A stretch of DNA of 64,000 bases from contig NZ_BJXA01000045.1 in NCBI RefSeq assembly GCF_007990755.1, positions 1-64,000 on the forward strand. The letters are read 5' to 3'. The position numbers were made by a program, and so were the translations under genes. The stretch is from Nocardia ninae NBRC 108245 (lineage in GTDB: Bacteria; Actinomycetota; Actinomycetes; Mycobacteriales; Mycobacteriaceae). Under the pieces are notes generated by a model, which was not told the DNA's origin, ran no database searches, and was given only the letters and a program-made list of their open reading frames with translations. The first letter of the stretch is position 1; each line of letters starts with the position of its first letter. Of the stretch, positions 16,086 to 23,585 are shown piece after piece.

Positions 16086-16478
16086 TCAGACCGCGGATCG
16101 GATATCGGTGTGGCCGAAGTCGTTGCCCTTGTACAGCAGTGGCTTCTTGGTGACGGTGGCGAGTGCGTACGCGAAGCAGTCGCCCAGGTTGAGCTTTGCC
16201 TTATGCCCGCTGCCCTTGCCGAAATCGCGATACGCTGCCCGAGCGATGGCGGCTTGCTCGAGCGAGACCGGGACGAGTTCGATCTGTGCCCGATCCATCA
16301 GTTGTTCTGCGCGTCGCGCCAGCACCGGATTCGGATGCCGGTCGACTTTGATCGATACCTCGAAGTGATTGACGACCGACATCGCGAGGCTGTGGGTCGA
16401 TCCGAGAATCTCGATGAACGAGTCGGATTCGGGTTCCTCGTTGAGGATGGCGAGCAGAGCGGACGCATCCACGATCAT
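16086..16478 (-). CDS. VapC-family PIN-domain toxin
   Basis: A 130-residue PIN ribonuclease. The acidic site is visible: MIVDASALLAIL (first Asp at residue 4), the central acidic residue in NHFEVSI, and the C-terminal LNLGDCFAYALA, followed by PLLYKGNDFGHTDI, the standard VapC ending. VapC toxins cut tRNA or rRNA loops with Mg2+. The start overlaps the vapB stop (ATGA), giving a co-translated TA pair. Target RNA cannot be predicted. Confidence 0.92.
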   Translation of the reverse strand: MIVDASALLAILNEEPESDSFIEILGSTHSLAMSVVNHFEVSIKVDRHPNPVLARRAEQLMDRAQIELVPVSLEQAAIARAAYRDFGKGSGHKAKLNLGDCFAYALATVTKKPLLYKGNDFGHTDIRSAV

Positions 16479-16726
16479 GCGGGCAACCCCTCATCATCGT
16501 AGAGATCGTCCGTGGTCAGCGGCTCGTATCCGGACTCCTTCATGATCGCGTGGATATCTGCGGCAATCATCCGGAGTTCTTCGAGCCGAGTGTGCTGCTC
16601 GGCGTCCAGTTCTTTCAACATGCGTTTCAGTGCCTCCTCGACAACGCTGGTTTGGGACATCCCCGTCCGCTCCGCTGCCTCACGCACCAAGGCGTGCACC
16701 TTCTCATTTTTTATGTTCAAGCCCAT
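16475..16726 (-). CDS. VapB-family antitoxin
   Basis: An 83-residue antitoxin. MGLNIKNEKVHALVREAAER followed by TGMSQTSVVEEALKRML is a ribbon-helix-helix-like DNA-binding start; the acidic, disordered tail (YEPLTTDDLYDDEGLPA) would wrap and inhibit the PIN active site. It is the first gene of the vapBC unit. Three copies of a TCTACC/GGTAGA half-site just upstream are the probable autoregulatory operator. Confidence 0.9.
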   Translation of the reverse strand: MGLNIKNEKVHALVREAAERTGMSQTSVVEEALKRMLKELDAEQHTRLEELRMIAADIHAIMKESGYEPLTTDDLYDDEGLPA

Positions 16727-16729
16727 TGG

Positions 16730-16766
16730 GTTCTACCTTCCAGGACCGGGATGGTAGAACTCTACC
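16730..16766. promoter_or_regulatory. VapBC operator with three half sites
   Basis: GTTCTACC (16730-16737) and GGTAGAAC (16753-16760) form an inverted repeat with 15-bp spacing, and GGTAGA-AC-TCTACC (16753-16766) forms a second, tight one. The cluster lies 4-40 bases before the vapB ATG. Confidence 0.65.
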
Positions 16767-16880
16767 GCTAGCGGGCTCGGGAAGGAAATGGTTTTTCGAG
16801 AGGGGAACCGTGATGCCCGCTTGTTCGTCCAACTCAGCAAGGACCAACGACGGTCGCGAGCACGATGAACCGGGGGACAG

Positions 16881-17534
16881 ATGGCGGAGCGACAGGTCAG
16901 CACCTCGCATCGGGTGCGTTCCCACAGCGCGGGTGCCAGACACGGTCGTCCAGACCGGCGGACCGGCCCATGGCTCGCGGTGGTGCTGGTGGTAGTCGCG
17001 CTCGTGGTGGCGGGGGTGTTGGGAGTGCTCTGGTGGCAAGACCATTCGAACCCGGCGGCGATCGTCGGGCAGCGCGGCACCGAGTTCCCGGTGATCGATC
17101 GCTCGACGCTGGACCAGACGCAGGCTCGAATCGTCGCGGTCACGGAGCGGGAGTTTCGTGACCCGGGCGCAGGCACCAAGTACGCAGAAGGGGTGACCGA
17201 ACCGTGGTGCGCGGACTTCGTGAGCTGGGTGATGCGCGAGGCAGGCGCACCGCTGGCGAACCCGAATTCGGGCTCCTGGCGGATCCCCGGGGTGTACACC
17301 CTGCAGGAGTACTACGCGAGCACCGGAAGGTTCGCGCCCATCGGCTACCAGCCGCGCACCGGTGACGTGCTGCTCTACGACGGCACCAGCCCGTTCGGTC
17401 AGCACACCAACATCGTGCTGAAGTCCGACGCAGGCACCGTGACAACCATCGGTGGAAACGAGTTCGGTGAGATCAGCATCCACACGTTCCCGTTGGCCGA
17501 GGCCGGGGGAATTGTCGGATTCGGGCGATTGTGA
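16881..17534 (+). CDS. Membrane-anchored CHAP-domain peptidoglycan hydrolase
   Basis: A 217-residue protein with a basic cytoplasmic N-terminus, one transmembrane helix (WLAVVLVVVALVVAGVLGVLW, about residues 31-51) and an extracytoplasmic CHAP domain. Catalytic Cys is in EPWCADFVSWVMREAG, catalytic His in GQHTNIVLKSD and the third polar residue in GGNEFGE. CHAP enzymes are amidases or endopeptidases acting on cell-wall peptides. The ATG at 16881 follows GGGGGA. It stands alone; relation to cell division or secretion is not evident. Confidence 0.88.
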   Translation: MAERQVSTSHRVRSHSAGARHGRPDRRTGPWLAVVLVVVALVVAGVLGVLWWQDHSNPAAIVGQRGTEFPVIDRSTLDQTQARIVAVTEREFRDPGAGTKYAEGVTEPWCADFVSWVMREAGAPLANPNSGSWRIPGVYTLQEYYASTGRFAPIGYQPRTGDVLLYDGTSPFGQHTNIVLKSDAGTVTTIGGNEFGEISIHTFPLAEAGGIVGFGRL

Positions 17535-17766
17535 GAACCGTTGTCGGCCAACGGCGGTCGGTACGGGGTGCGCGGGGCGGGCGAGCCGCGGTGATAGCCC
17601 TACGATAGAAGTGGCGGCGCCCGGCAGCGCCGTCGCCGATCCCCGCCCTGCCTCCCCCTCATCGGCAGGACGGGGATCTCGGGTTCAGACTCGTGCAAGT
17701 TCCGGGCAATGTCGGTCGCGTAGCGTGTCGAGTGTCCATCGAGAGGTGAGGGTTCCGGAACATCTG

Positions 17767-18969
17767 ATGCAGCCGAGCGACGAAACGAGCAGCGATCCCG
17801 CCTGGATCGACTATGCCGACTTCGGCGAGCGCTTCGTCACCGCCGCGGTGACGAAGGACCGGATCGAGGCGGCGGTGGCCGGGATGACCGGCCGCGGCAT
17901 GACGATCGGCCCGTTCTCGCTGGGTCCGGCCGGCCTCGCGGGTTTTGTCGCCGAGGGCAAGGTCGGTAAGCCGGAGGTGGTGCACAGCGGTCCGCACGTC
18001 ACCTTCCAGGTCACCGTGCCGGTGTCACTGGCGCTGAAGGTGATGCTCGGCGGCAAGAAATTGCGGCTGGAAGCACGCGTCGAGATCGATCTGACCCTGC
18101 ACGCGCGTACCGCCGACCCCCTGCTGATCGTCATCGACATCCCGCCGGTCACCCCGCCCGATGTCAGCTTCGTGCTGCGCGCCCAAGCGGTGGACGCGGC
18201 CGGGGAACTGCTGCTCGACCCGATCGCGGGACTGGTGCAACGTGAGGTCGCGGCCAGGGTGAACGGCATGCTCGCCGACCCGCAGGCACGGCGCAGCCGA
18301 GTCTTCGACGTCGAGGCCATCGTGAGTGGCACCCCTTCGGTGCACCGTCAGCAGGCCGAGTTCGACTGGATCGGCTACGACGAATTCGGGCATCGGTTCT
18401 TCTCCCACATCGTCACCCGGGATCGGGTGTTCGACGTGGTGGAGCGGATGGCGGGACGGCCGATCGAGGTCGGGCCGCTCAAGACCGGGCCGGGCAAATC
18501 GGCGACGGTCACCGTGCGCGGCAATGTCCGCGTGCCGCAGCTGGCCGACAAGGCGGACACACCACGCGCTTTCGACCTGACGCTGCCGGTCAGCCTCGAC
18601 ATCACCGTGGACGTGCTGAAGGCCAATCGCTATCGCGCCGATGTGGAGGTGCCGCTGGTGTTGACCGCGCGCGCCGCCGACCCGCTGCTGATCGTGATCG
18701 ACGTGCCGCCGCCGGACCCGGACGATATCCGGCTGGAGTTCAAGGCGCACGGTGTTCGCGCGGCGACGCTCGGTGCGCTCGCGGGGATCAAGAAGCAGGT
18801 GATCGCCCAGGTCGCCGGGGTGGTGCGGAAAGAGCTCGCCGACAGCTCGGGTCGGACGATAGACGTCGCCGCTCGTATCGGATCGTCGGCTCCCCGGAGT
18901 ACTCCTGGCGCGTCCGAATCTTCAGAGGCCGACTCCGCAGACTCGGCAGAAGCGTCCAGCCGGACCTAG
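17767..18969 (+). CDS. Unknown protein with two tandem copies of a ~180-residue domain
   Basis: About 400 residues, no signal peptide or membrane helix. Two homologous halves are clear. AWIDYADFGERFVTAAVTKD aligns with DWIGYDEFGHRFFSHIVTRD; both then read RxxGRxMTIGPF/RPIEVGPL, VPVSLALKV/LPVSLDITV and the near-identical ARTADPLLIVIDIPP / ARAADPLLIVIDVPP. Each half closes with a helical segment. The long beta-rich then helical pattern recalls TULIP or DUF2993-like lipid-binding folds, but that is a guess. The C-terminal 30 residues are Ser/Ala/Glu-rich and probably disordered. The start is uncertain; a GTG 18 bases upstream is also possible. Confidence 0.72.
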   Translation: MQPSDETSSDPAWIDYADFGERFVTAAVTKDRIEAAVAGMTGRGMTIGPFSLGPAGLAGFVAEGKVGKPEVVHSGPHVTFQVTVPVSLALKVMLGGKKLRLEARVEIDLTLHARTADPLLIVIDIPPVTPPDVSFVLRAQAVDAAGELLLDPIAGLVQREVAARVNGMLADPQARRSRVFDVEAIVSGTPSVHRQQAEFDWIGYDEFGHRFFSHIVTRDRVFDVVERMAGRPIEVGPLKTGPGKSATVTVRGNVRVPQLADKADTPRAFDLTLPVSLDITVDVLKANRYRADVEVPLVLTARAADPLLIVIDVPPPDPDDIRLEFKAHGVRAATLGALAGIKKQVIAQVAGVVRKELADSSGRTIDVAARIGSSAPRSTPGASESSEADSADSAEASSRT

Positions 18970-18992
18970 CCGCCGGTACCGCTCGCCGGTGA

Positions 18993-19051
18993 TAGTTCGC
19001 GTCTCGTGCCAGCAGTAACCGATTCTTGCGAAGCCGAGTCTTCGCGAACTA
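18993..19051. terminator. Inverted repeats downstream of the duplicated-domain gene
   Basis: TAGTTCGCG (18993-19001) pairs perfectly with CGCGAACTA (19043-19051), and an inner GCGAAG/CTTCGC hairpin (19028-19045) overlaps the right arm, so the two are mutually exclusive. This is probably a terminator. The rest of the 292-bp gap to 19261 shows nothing I can assign. Confidence 0.4.
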
Positions 19052-19261
19052 CAGCGTGCCGGATTCCGGTATCCCATGCCCGGAGCAGGTCGATCCCCAT
19101 GTGACCAATGTGAAAGGGTGTGTCCCGTGGGTCTGGCGGTTCCCAAGTGAATATGGTGAAATAAGTACACGTTCGAGGCTCCCGGCGCGTACGCAATGTT
19201 TGGGGAAGGTGCGCCGGGCACGCTGCCAGCCATAGTCGGGGTTGCGCGAAGGAGTCCTACG

Positions 19262-19972
19262 ATGCGTTCCATTTCGGTGTCCCGGCGTGAGCTATTCGGG
19301 TATGCCGCAGCCGCGGCCGCGCTCGGCATGACCGCCGCGGCGACACCCGCCACCGCCGCCGATGCCTACGGCACCCTCATCGACTACTCGGGCGGCGTGC
19401 CGTCGGCGGAGTCGATCAGGGACGCCGGGCATCTCGGCGTGATCCGGTACGTCTCCGACCGGCGTCCCGGTGCGGAGTGGATGGCGGGCAAGCCGCTGCG
19501 TGCCGACGAGGTGGACCAGCTGCACGAGGCCGGCCTGTATATCGTGTCCTGCTATCAATTCGGTAAGGGGCCCACCGCCGACTGGCGCGGCGGACTGGAG
19601 GCAGGCAAGAAGCACGCCCAGCGCGGGCTCGACTTGCACCGTGCCGCAGGCGGTCCCGACAACGTGCCGATCTACGCCTCCATCGACGACAACCCGACCG
19701 CGGTCGAATTTGCCACCATGATCGCGCCCTATCTGCTCGGCTGGGAGTCGGTGCTCGGCAAGGAGAACACCGGCATGTACGCCAATGCCCCCACCATCGA
19801 ACTGGCCCGCGTCGCGGGCCTGGGTTCCTGGTATTGGCAACACAATTGGGGCTCGAAGGGGGTCCTGCACCCCGCCGCGCACCTGCACCAGTTCGAGATC
19901 GACAAGCGCTCACTGGACGGCATCGGCATCGACCTCAACAACATCCTCGCCACCGACTTCGGTCAGTGGTAG
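19262..19972 (+). CDS. Tat-exported DUF1906 glycoside-hydrolase-like protein (Rv2525c type)
   Basis: A 236-residue protein with a twin-arginine signal, SRRELFGYAAAAAALGM, followed by a typical Ala-x-Ala cleavage region (ATPATAADA). The mature part is a DUF1906 TIM-barrel related to GH25: GTLIDYSGGVPSAESIRDAGHLGVIRYVS, then IYASIDDNPTA, GMYANAPTIELA and QFEIDKRSLDGIGIDLN. Mycobacterial Rv2525c, the best-known relative, is a Tat substrate linked to the cell wall. The ATG at 19262 has GGAG eight bases upstream. Catalytic activity is not established for the family. Confidence 0.85.
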   Translation: MRSISVSRRELFGYAAAAAALGMTAAATPATAADAYGTLIDYSGGVPSAESIRDAGHLGVIRYVSDRRPGAEWMAGKPLRADEVDQLHEAGLYIVSCYQFGKGPTADWRGGLEAGKKHAQRGLDLHRAAGGPDNVPIYASIDDNPTAVEFATMIAPYLLGWESVLGKENTGMYANAPTIELARVAGLGSWYWQHNWGSKGVLHPAAHLHQFEIDKRSLDGIGIDLNNILATDFGQW

Positions 19973-20025
19973 CCCGCCGAATGTAGGCCCTGTGTCGAAG
20001 TCCCACCCGGCCGGATGACACGGCC

Positions 20026-20385
20026 CTAAGTCTGGCAGTGGCTCAGCGGCGCTTCACGCAGATCGGGTTCCTCATCGGGCACCACCCGCAACGTCGGCCG
20101 CGTGTCCGGTGCCTCGTGATCGCCGAGCCAGGAGAACAGCGACCACCGGGACAAACCGGAGAACGCCGAACCCAGGCTGGTGAACGAGAACGAGGAGATG
20201 GCCGACCCGAACGAGCCGATGGAGCCGATCGACAGCACCGAGCCGACGCTGCCGATCGAGAGGATCGAGTAGGCCGAGCCGATGGACAGGATGGAGCCCT
20301 CGGATCGGATGGACAGTATCGATCGATGCGAGCGCCTGCTCCGAATGGAGCGGCCGGGCCGTATCGAATGTTCGATCGTCGCCAT
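20026..20385 (-). CDS. Nonapeptide-repeat (SILSIGSxx) solenoid-like protein
   Basis: A 119-residue protein with a basic N-terminus (RPGRSIRSRRSHR), then about six consecutive nine-residue repeats. The consensus is Ser-(Ile/Val)-Leu-Ser-Ile-Gly-Ser-x-x, degenerating to SFGSAISSF and SFTSLGSAF. Next come a short aromatic segment (GLSRWSLFSWLGDHE) and a hydrophilic tail. Strict spacing of small and aliphatic residues suggests a compact beta-solenoid or amyloid-like stack. There is no signal peptide. It is convergent with the DUF1906 gene, and nothing nearby explains its job. I do not recognise a characterised relative. Coding is supported by the repeat periodicity. Confidence 0.65.
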   Translation of the reverse strand: MATIEHSIRPGRSIRSRRSHRSILSIRSEGSILSIGSAYSILSIGSVGSVLSIGSIGSFGSAISSFSFTSLGSAFSGLSRWSLFSWLGDHEAPDTRPTLRVVPDEEPDLREAPLSHCQT

Positions 20386-20463
20386 AGTTAGCGGTCTACC
20401 ACAATCGCCACCCGCTCATGCGTCATCGCGGCGATTCGGCAGCGGGATGTCGTACAGACGACA

Positions 20464-20493
20464 AAGGCGGCGACCACAATGGGTCGCCGCCTT
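20464..20493 (-). terminator. Terminator hairpin after the secreted-protein gene
   Basis: AAGGCGGCGACC (20464-20475), loop ACAATG, GGTCGCCGCCTT (20482-20493): a perfect 12-bp stem ten bases after the stop of the minus-strand gene at 20504, with TTTGT following on that strand. Confidence 0.8.
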
Positions 20494-20503
20494 CATCCGA
20501 AAA

Positions 20504-21289
20504 TCATGCGACGGTGAAGAATCCGAGCGTCGGCAGGAACGAGCAGGTGCGCGGGTCGGCGTCGTCGGCCTTGGTGGTCAGCGAGCCGGACACCACCGCG
20601 ACGACCCGGCCGGAACCGGTGTCGGCGATCGCGGACAGCGTGGCCGGGCCACCGGGGTTGATCTTGGCCTCGTCGGTCAGCGGCTGGAAACCGGTCTGCC
20701 GGGTATCCAGGTTCATCCACTGCACCGTCATCGGCGGGTTCTGCTCCGCTGTCGGCGCCTTGGTGCCGAGCGCGGTGAACACGAACCCGGCCTGACCGGC
20801 CTTCGGTCCGGGCGGCGGCAGCTGGGCCGGGCCGGACACGGCGAGTGCGGTACCGATCGAGTCGGCGGTCGGGCCGATGCAGCCCTTGCCGATGGTCGGG
20901 TACAGGAACTGGGCGATGACCGGGCCGTCCTGCGGCAGTTCGGGGCCACCGCCACCGCTGCCGTCCAGGAAGGTGATGATCCGTTCCAGCGTGGACTTGA
21001 TCTGCGGCGGCAGGCCCAGCGTCGCGAGCAGCCTGCGGGCTTGATCGAGGATGGCGGACTGCGGACCAGCCGCGATATCGGCGGGGCCGGCGATCGAACC
21101 GATGATGGCGGGGGCCAGGGCGGCGAGGGCGTCGATCGGGACGCCTTCCGGAACCATCGGCACGGTGTTCGGGGACGCCGCAGGCGCGGGCGCGGGCGCC
21201 GCGACTGCAGTCGTCGGCGCGGCAAGCGTGGCACTCGCCGCGATGGCGAGCGCGGACAATGCAATCCGCGATCCTCGGGTGCGAAGCAC
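20504..21289 (-). CDS. Secreted Ala/Pro-rich conserved protein
   Basis: A 261-residue exported protein with a Sec signal (SRIALSALAIAASATLAAP, cleavage near AVAAPAPA). The mature region has a helical DAARRLLATLGLP-like part, a Gly-rich linker and a beta-rich C-terminal domain starting at FLYPTIGKGCIGPTADSIGTA. Two Cys residues (in GKGCIG and in RTCSFLP) could form a disulfide. Position next to pimE matches the mycobacterial Ala/Pro-rich secreted proteins Rv1157c/Rv1158c (recalled synteny). Function unknown. A cluster of 9-bp-phased TGTTA repeats lies upstream. Confidence 0.8.
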   Translation of the reverse strand: MLRTRGSRIALSALAIAASATLAAPTTAVAAPAPAPAASPNTVPMVPEGVPIDALAALAPAIIGSIAGPADIAAGPQSAILDQARRLLATLGLPPQIKSTLERIITFLDGSGGGGPELPQDGPVIAQFLYPTIGKGCIGPTADSIGTALAVSGPAQLPPPGPKAGQAGFVFTALGTKAPTAEQNPPMTVQWMNLDTRQTGFQPLTDEAKINPGGPATLSAIADTGSGRVVAVVSGSLTTKADDADPRTCSFLPTLGFFTVA

Positions 21290-21418
21290 TGGTCTAGCCG
21301 TCCTTACCTCGGGTACATCTGGGGCCGATGCTGAAAAGCCATCGTTTCGGGGGTCACTCTAGGGACATCGCGGCTATGTGTACAGCTGCAGCGCCCTACT
21401 GATGGTGCGGACGATCAG

Positions 21419-21481
21419 TGTTATCAGACGTTAGCGTGCCCCAGGTGTTACTGGTGTTAAAGGTGATGCAAATGTTATCAG
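21419..21481. promoter_or_regulatory. Phased TGTTA direct repeats, candidate response-regulator site
   Basis: TGTTA occurs at 21419, 21446, 21455 and 21473, with a degenerate TGATG at 21464; 21446 to 21473 is an uninterrupted 9-bp-phased run (ggTGTTAct, ggTGTTAaa, ggTGATGca, aaTGTTAtc). TGTTATCAG is present at both ends (21419-21427, 21473-21481). It lies in the 298-bp spacer between the divergent secreted-protein gene and pimE. Tandem GTTA-type repeats resemble MtrA-like sites (inference). Nothing else was seen in the spacer. Confidence 0.45.
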
Positions 21482-21587
21482 TGATTCCCATGGAGCCACT
21501 GATGCCAGGGTGCGACGACCGGGATCGACGCTGCGGTTAATCTAGTCGCAGCCGTCCATCCTTGTCGCCGAACACTCGCATCGCCGG

Positions 21588-22856
21588 GTGCCGGGCCGAC
21601 GTACCGCACCCGAGTCGAAAGCCTGCGATTTGAACCGTCAACTCCGATGGGCTGTCTCGGCACTCGGTCTGTCCGTGCTGGCCAGGCTGCTCTGGATGTT
21701 CTTGAACAAGAACGGGATCAACGTCGTCGACCTCCACGTGTACGTGGACGGCTCGGCGTCGCTGCTGACCGACCGGCTCTACGACTTCACCTACGCGGAG
21801 AAGACCCCGGACTTCCCGCTGCCGTTCACCTATCCACCGTTCGCGGCGCTGGTGTTCTTCCCGCTGCACTATCTGCCCTTCACGGTCGTCGCCGTCGGCT
21901 GGTTGCTGGCCACCGTCGCCGCGCTCTATGTCGTCGTGCGGATCGCGCTGGAATTGATCCTCGGCACGGAGCGGGTGCGCGAGCCGGGCTGGCAGGCCGC
22001 CGCCGTCGGCTGGACCGCGCTGGGCCTGTGGATGGAGCCGGTGCGAACCACGATCGACTACGGCCAGGTCAACGTCTTCCTGGTGCTCGGCGCGATGGTC
22101 GCGGTGCGCAGTTCGCGGTGGTGGTTGTCCGGCGGGCTGATCGGCGTCATCGCCGGGATCAAGCTGACCCCGGCGATCAGCGGCCTGTACTTCGTCGCGC
22201 AGCGGCGCTGGCTCACCGTGGTGTGGTCGGCCGTGGTGTTCGGCGCGACGGTCGGGATCAGCTTCCTGATCGCCCCGCACATGGCGGACCATTACTTCGG
22301 CAAGCTGCTCGGTAAGGCCGATCGGATCGGTCCCGTCGGCTCGGTGTGGAACCAGTCGCTGCGCGGCGCGCTGAGCCGGATCCTCGGGTACGACGTGGAA
22401 TCCGGCCCGTGGTGGCTGGCCGGGGTGCTGGTCGTCGCGGTGCTGGCCCTGCTGGCCTGGCGGGCGCTCGCGTTCGACGACCGGATGGGCACGCTGATCG
22501 TGGTGCAGATGTTCGGGCTGCTCGTCTCGCCGATCTCCTGGTCGCACCACTGGGTCTGGCTGCTGCCGACGGTGCTGTGGCTGCTCTACGGTCCGCTGCG
22601 GCAGGCGCCCGGCGCCAAGATCATGGCGGGCTACTGGCTGGTGACGACGTTGATCGGGGTGCCGTGGGTGCTCTCGTTCGCCCAGGACTCGATCTGGACC
22701 ATCCCGCGACCGGCGGTGCTCGCCTGGCTCGGCACGGTGAACGTGCTCGGGGCGCTGGTGTTCTTCGTCTGGGTGATCAAGGTCGGCCGCCGCTCGCAAT
22801 CCGACCCGGCGGAGACGGCGCGCGTGCTCGCCGTGGGCCGCACGCGCGCCGCCTAG
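21588..22856 (+). CDS. pimE: Polyprenol-phosphate-mannose-dependent alpha-(1,2)-mannosyltransferase, GT87
   Basis: A GT-C type integral membrane glycosyltransferase of up to 422 residues with about ten transmembrane segments. The first periplasmic loop carries the conserved acidic motif as NVVDLHVYVDGS, the position of the catalytic Asp in mycobacterial PimE. FTYPPFAALVFFPLHYLPF and VSPISWSHHWVWLLP are further GT87 marks. PimE adds the fifth mannose to phosphatidylinositol mannosides on the outer face of the membrane. Identity rests on family plus position: it is next to the PCD gene and near lpqW, as in M. tuberculosis. The start is uncertain; a TTG at 21630 is an alternative to GTG 21588. 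Confidence 0.8.
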   Translation: MPGRRTAPESKACDLNRQLRWAVSALGLSVLARLLWMFLNKNGINVVDLHVYVDGSASLLTDRLYDFTYAEKTPDFPLPFTYPPFAALVFFPLHYLPFTVVAVGWLLATVAALYVVVRIALELILGTERVREPGWQAAAVGWTALGLWMEPVRTTIDYGQVNVFLVLGAMVAVRSSRWWLSGGLIGVIAGIKLTPAISGLYFVAQRRWLTVVWSAVVFGATVGISFLIAPHMADHYFGKLLGKADRIGPVGSVWNQSLRGALSRILGYDVESGPWWLAGVLVVAVLALLAWRALAFDDRMGTLIVVQMFGLLVSPISWSHHWVWLLPTVLWLLYGPLRQAPGAKIMAGYWLVTTLIGVPWVLSFAQDSIWTIPRPAVLAWLGTVNVLGALVFFVWVIKVGRRSQSDPAETARVLAVGRTRAA

Positions 22857-22861
22857 GGGTA

Positions 22862-23158
22862 TCAGCCGAGCTGTGCGGCGAACTGGTCGATCTTGCGGGC
22901 CAGCTCGACGTCCAGCGCGGTGAGACCGCCGGAATCATGGGTGGACAGCGCGAACCGCACCTTGCGCCAGCGGATATCGATGTCGGGGTGATGGTTGGCC
23001 GCCTCGGCCGCCTCGGCGACCTGACGGACCAGCTCGATGCCCGCGAGGAAGCTGGGCGCCTGGACGGTGCGCGTCAGGACATCGCCGTCCCTGGTCCAGT
23101 CCGGCAGTTCGGTCAGGGCCTCGGCGAGTTCGGTTTCGGTCAGCAACGGAGCACTCAT
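22862..23158 (-). CDS. 4a-hydroxytetrahydrobiopterin (pterin-4-alpha-carbinolamine) dehydratase
   Basis: A 98-residue PCD. AEAANHHPDIDIRWRKVRFALSTHDSGGLTALD contains the family's catalytic His-His-Pro and the second-site THDSGGLT. The enzyme dehydrates the 4a-carbinolamine left after pterin-dependent hydroxylation; in actinobacteria a folate/pterin salvage or regulatory role is possible. It is convergent with pimE, 5 bp away. Mycobacterium tuberculosis carries the same neighbour (Rv1159A beside pimE). Confidence 0.92.
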   Translation of the reverse strand: MSAPLLTETELAEALTELPDWTRDGDVLTRTVQAPSFLAGIELVRQVAEAAEAANHHPDIDIRWRKVRFALSTHDSGGLTALDVELARKIDQFAAQLG

Positions 23159-23255
23159 AACCCCGGTTCTACTCCTGTGCCGGGAGTGATGTCCGTCATT
23201 GTCGGATCAGCCGAGCGCAGCGCGTCGCGCGGGCCGGCGCGGCGGCGCGAAAAGG

Positions 23256-23432
23256 TCAGGCGGCGCGCGCCTGCTTGAGCGCTTTCTTCAGGTCTTTGCC
23301 GCAGATGCCTGCGGCTTCGCACTTCTTCATACGCATAATGACCACAGGGCATTTCAGGCAGCGCGTCTTTTTTCGACAGCACTTTTTCTTCGGTTTCAAG
23401 CGTGAAACCTGCTTAGCCTTGACCTTGCCCAT
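23256..23432 (-). CDS. Small Lys/Cys-rich protein, possible zinc-binding RNA- or ribosome-associated protein
   Basis: A 58-residue protein with over a third Lys/Arg and six Cys: KPKKKCCRKKTRCLKCPV then MKKCEAAGICGKDLKKALK. The Cys-Cys, Cys-x2-Cys and Cys-x5-Cys spacing suits one zinc site, and the charge suits nucleic-acid binding. I chose the ATG at 23432 (MGKVKAK) because the composition changes sharply there; longer in-frame starts have unrelated sequence. It is divergent from typA, whose product acts on ribosomes, with 153 bp between starts. Family not recognised. Coding is supported by base use very unlike chance sequence here. Confidence 0.65.
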   Translation of the reverse strand: MGKVKAKQVSRLKPKKKCCRKKTRCLKCPVVIMRMKKCEAAGICGKDLKKALKQARAA

Positions 23433-23585
23433 GTCGGTTAGCATACCCTTAGTACGGTGCCTGAAGCGTTGGGGTGACCCGAACGCAGGTAGGGTGTATA
23501 TGGCCGCAATGCCCGGTGAGTTTCGATTCTCCACCTGTTTGCAGGGGTCGGCCGGTACCAACACCTAACAGCAGGAGGATTCAGC

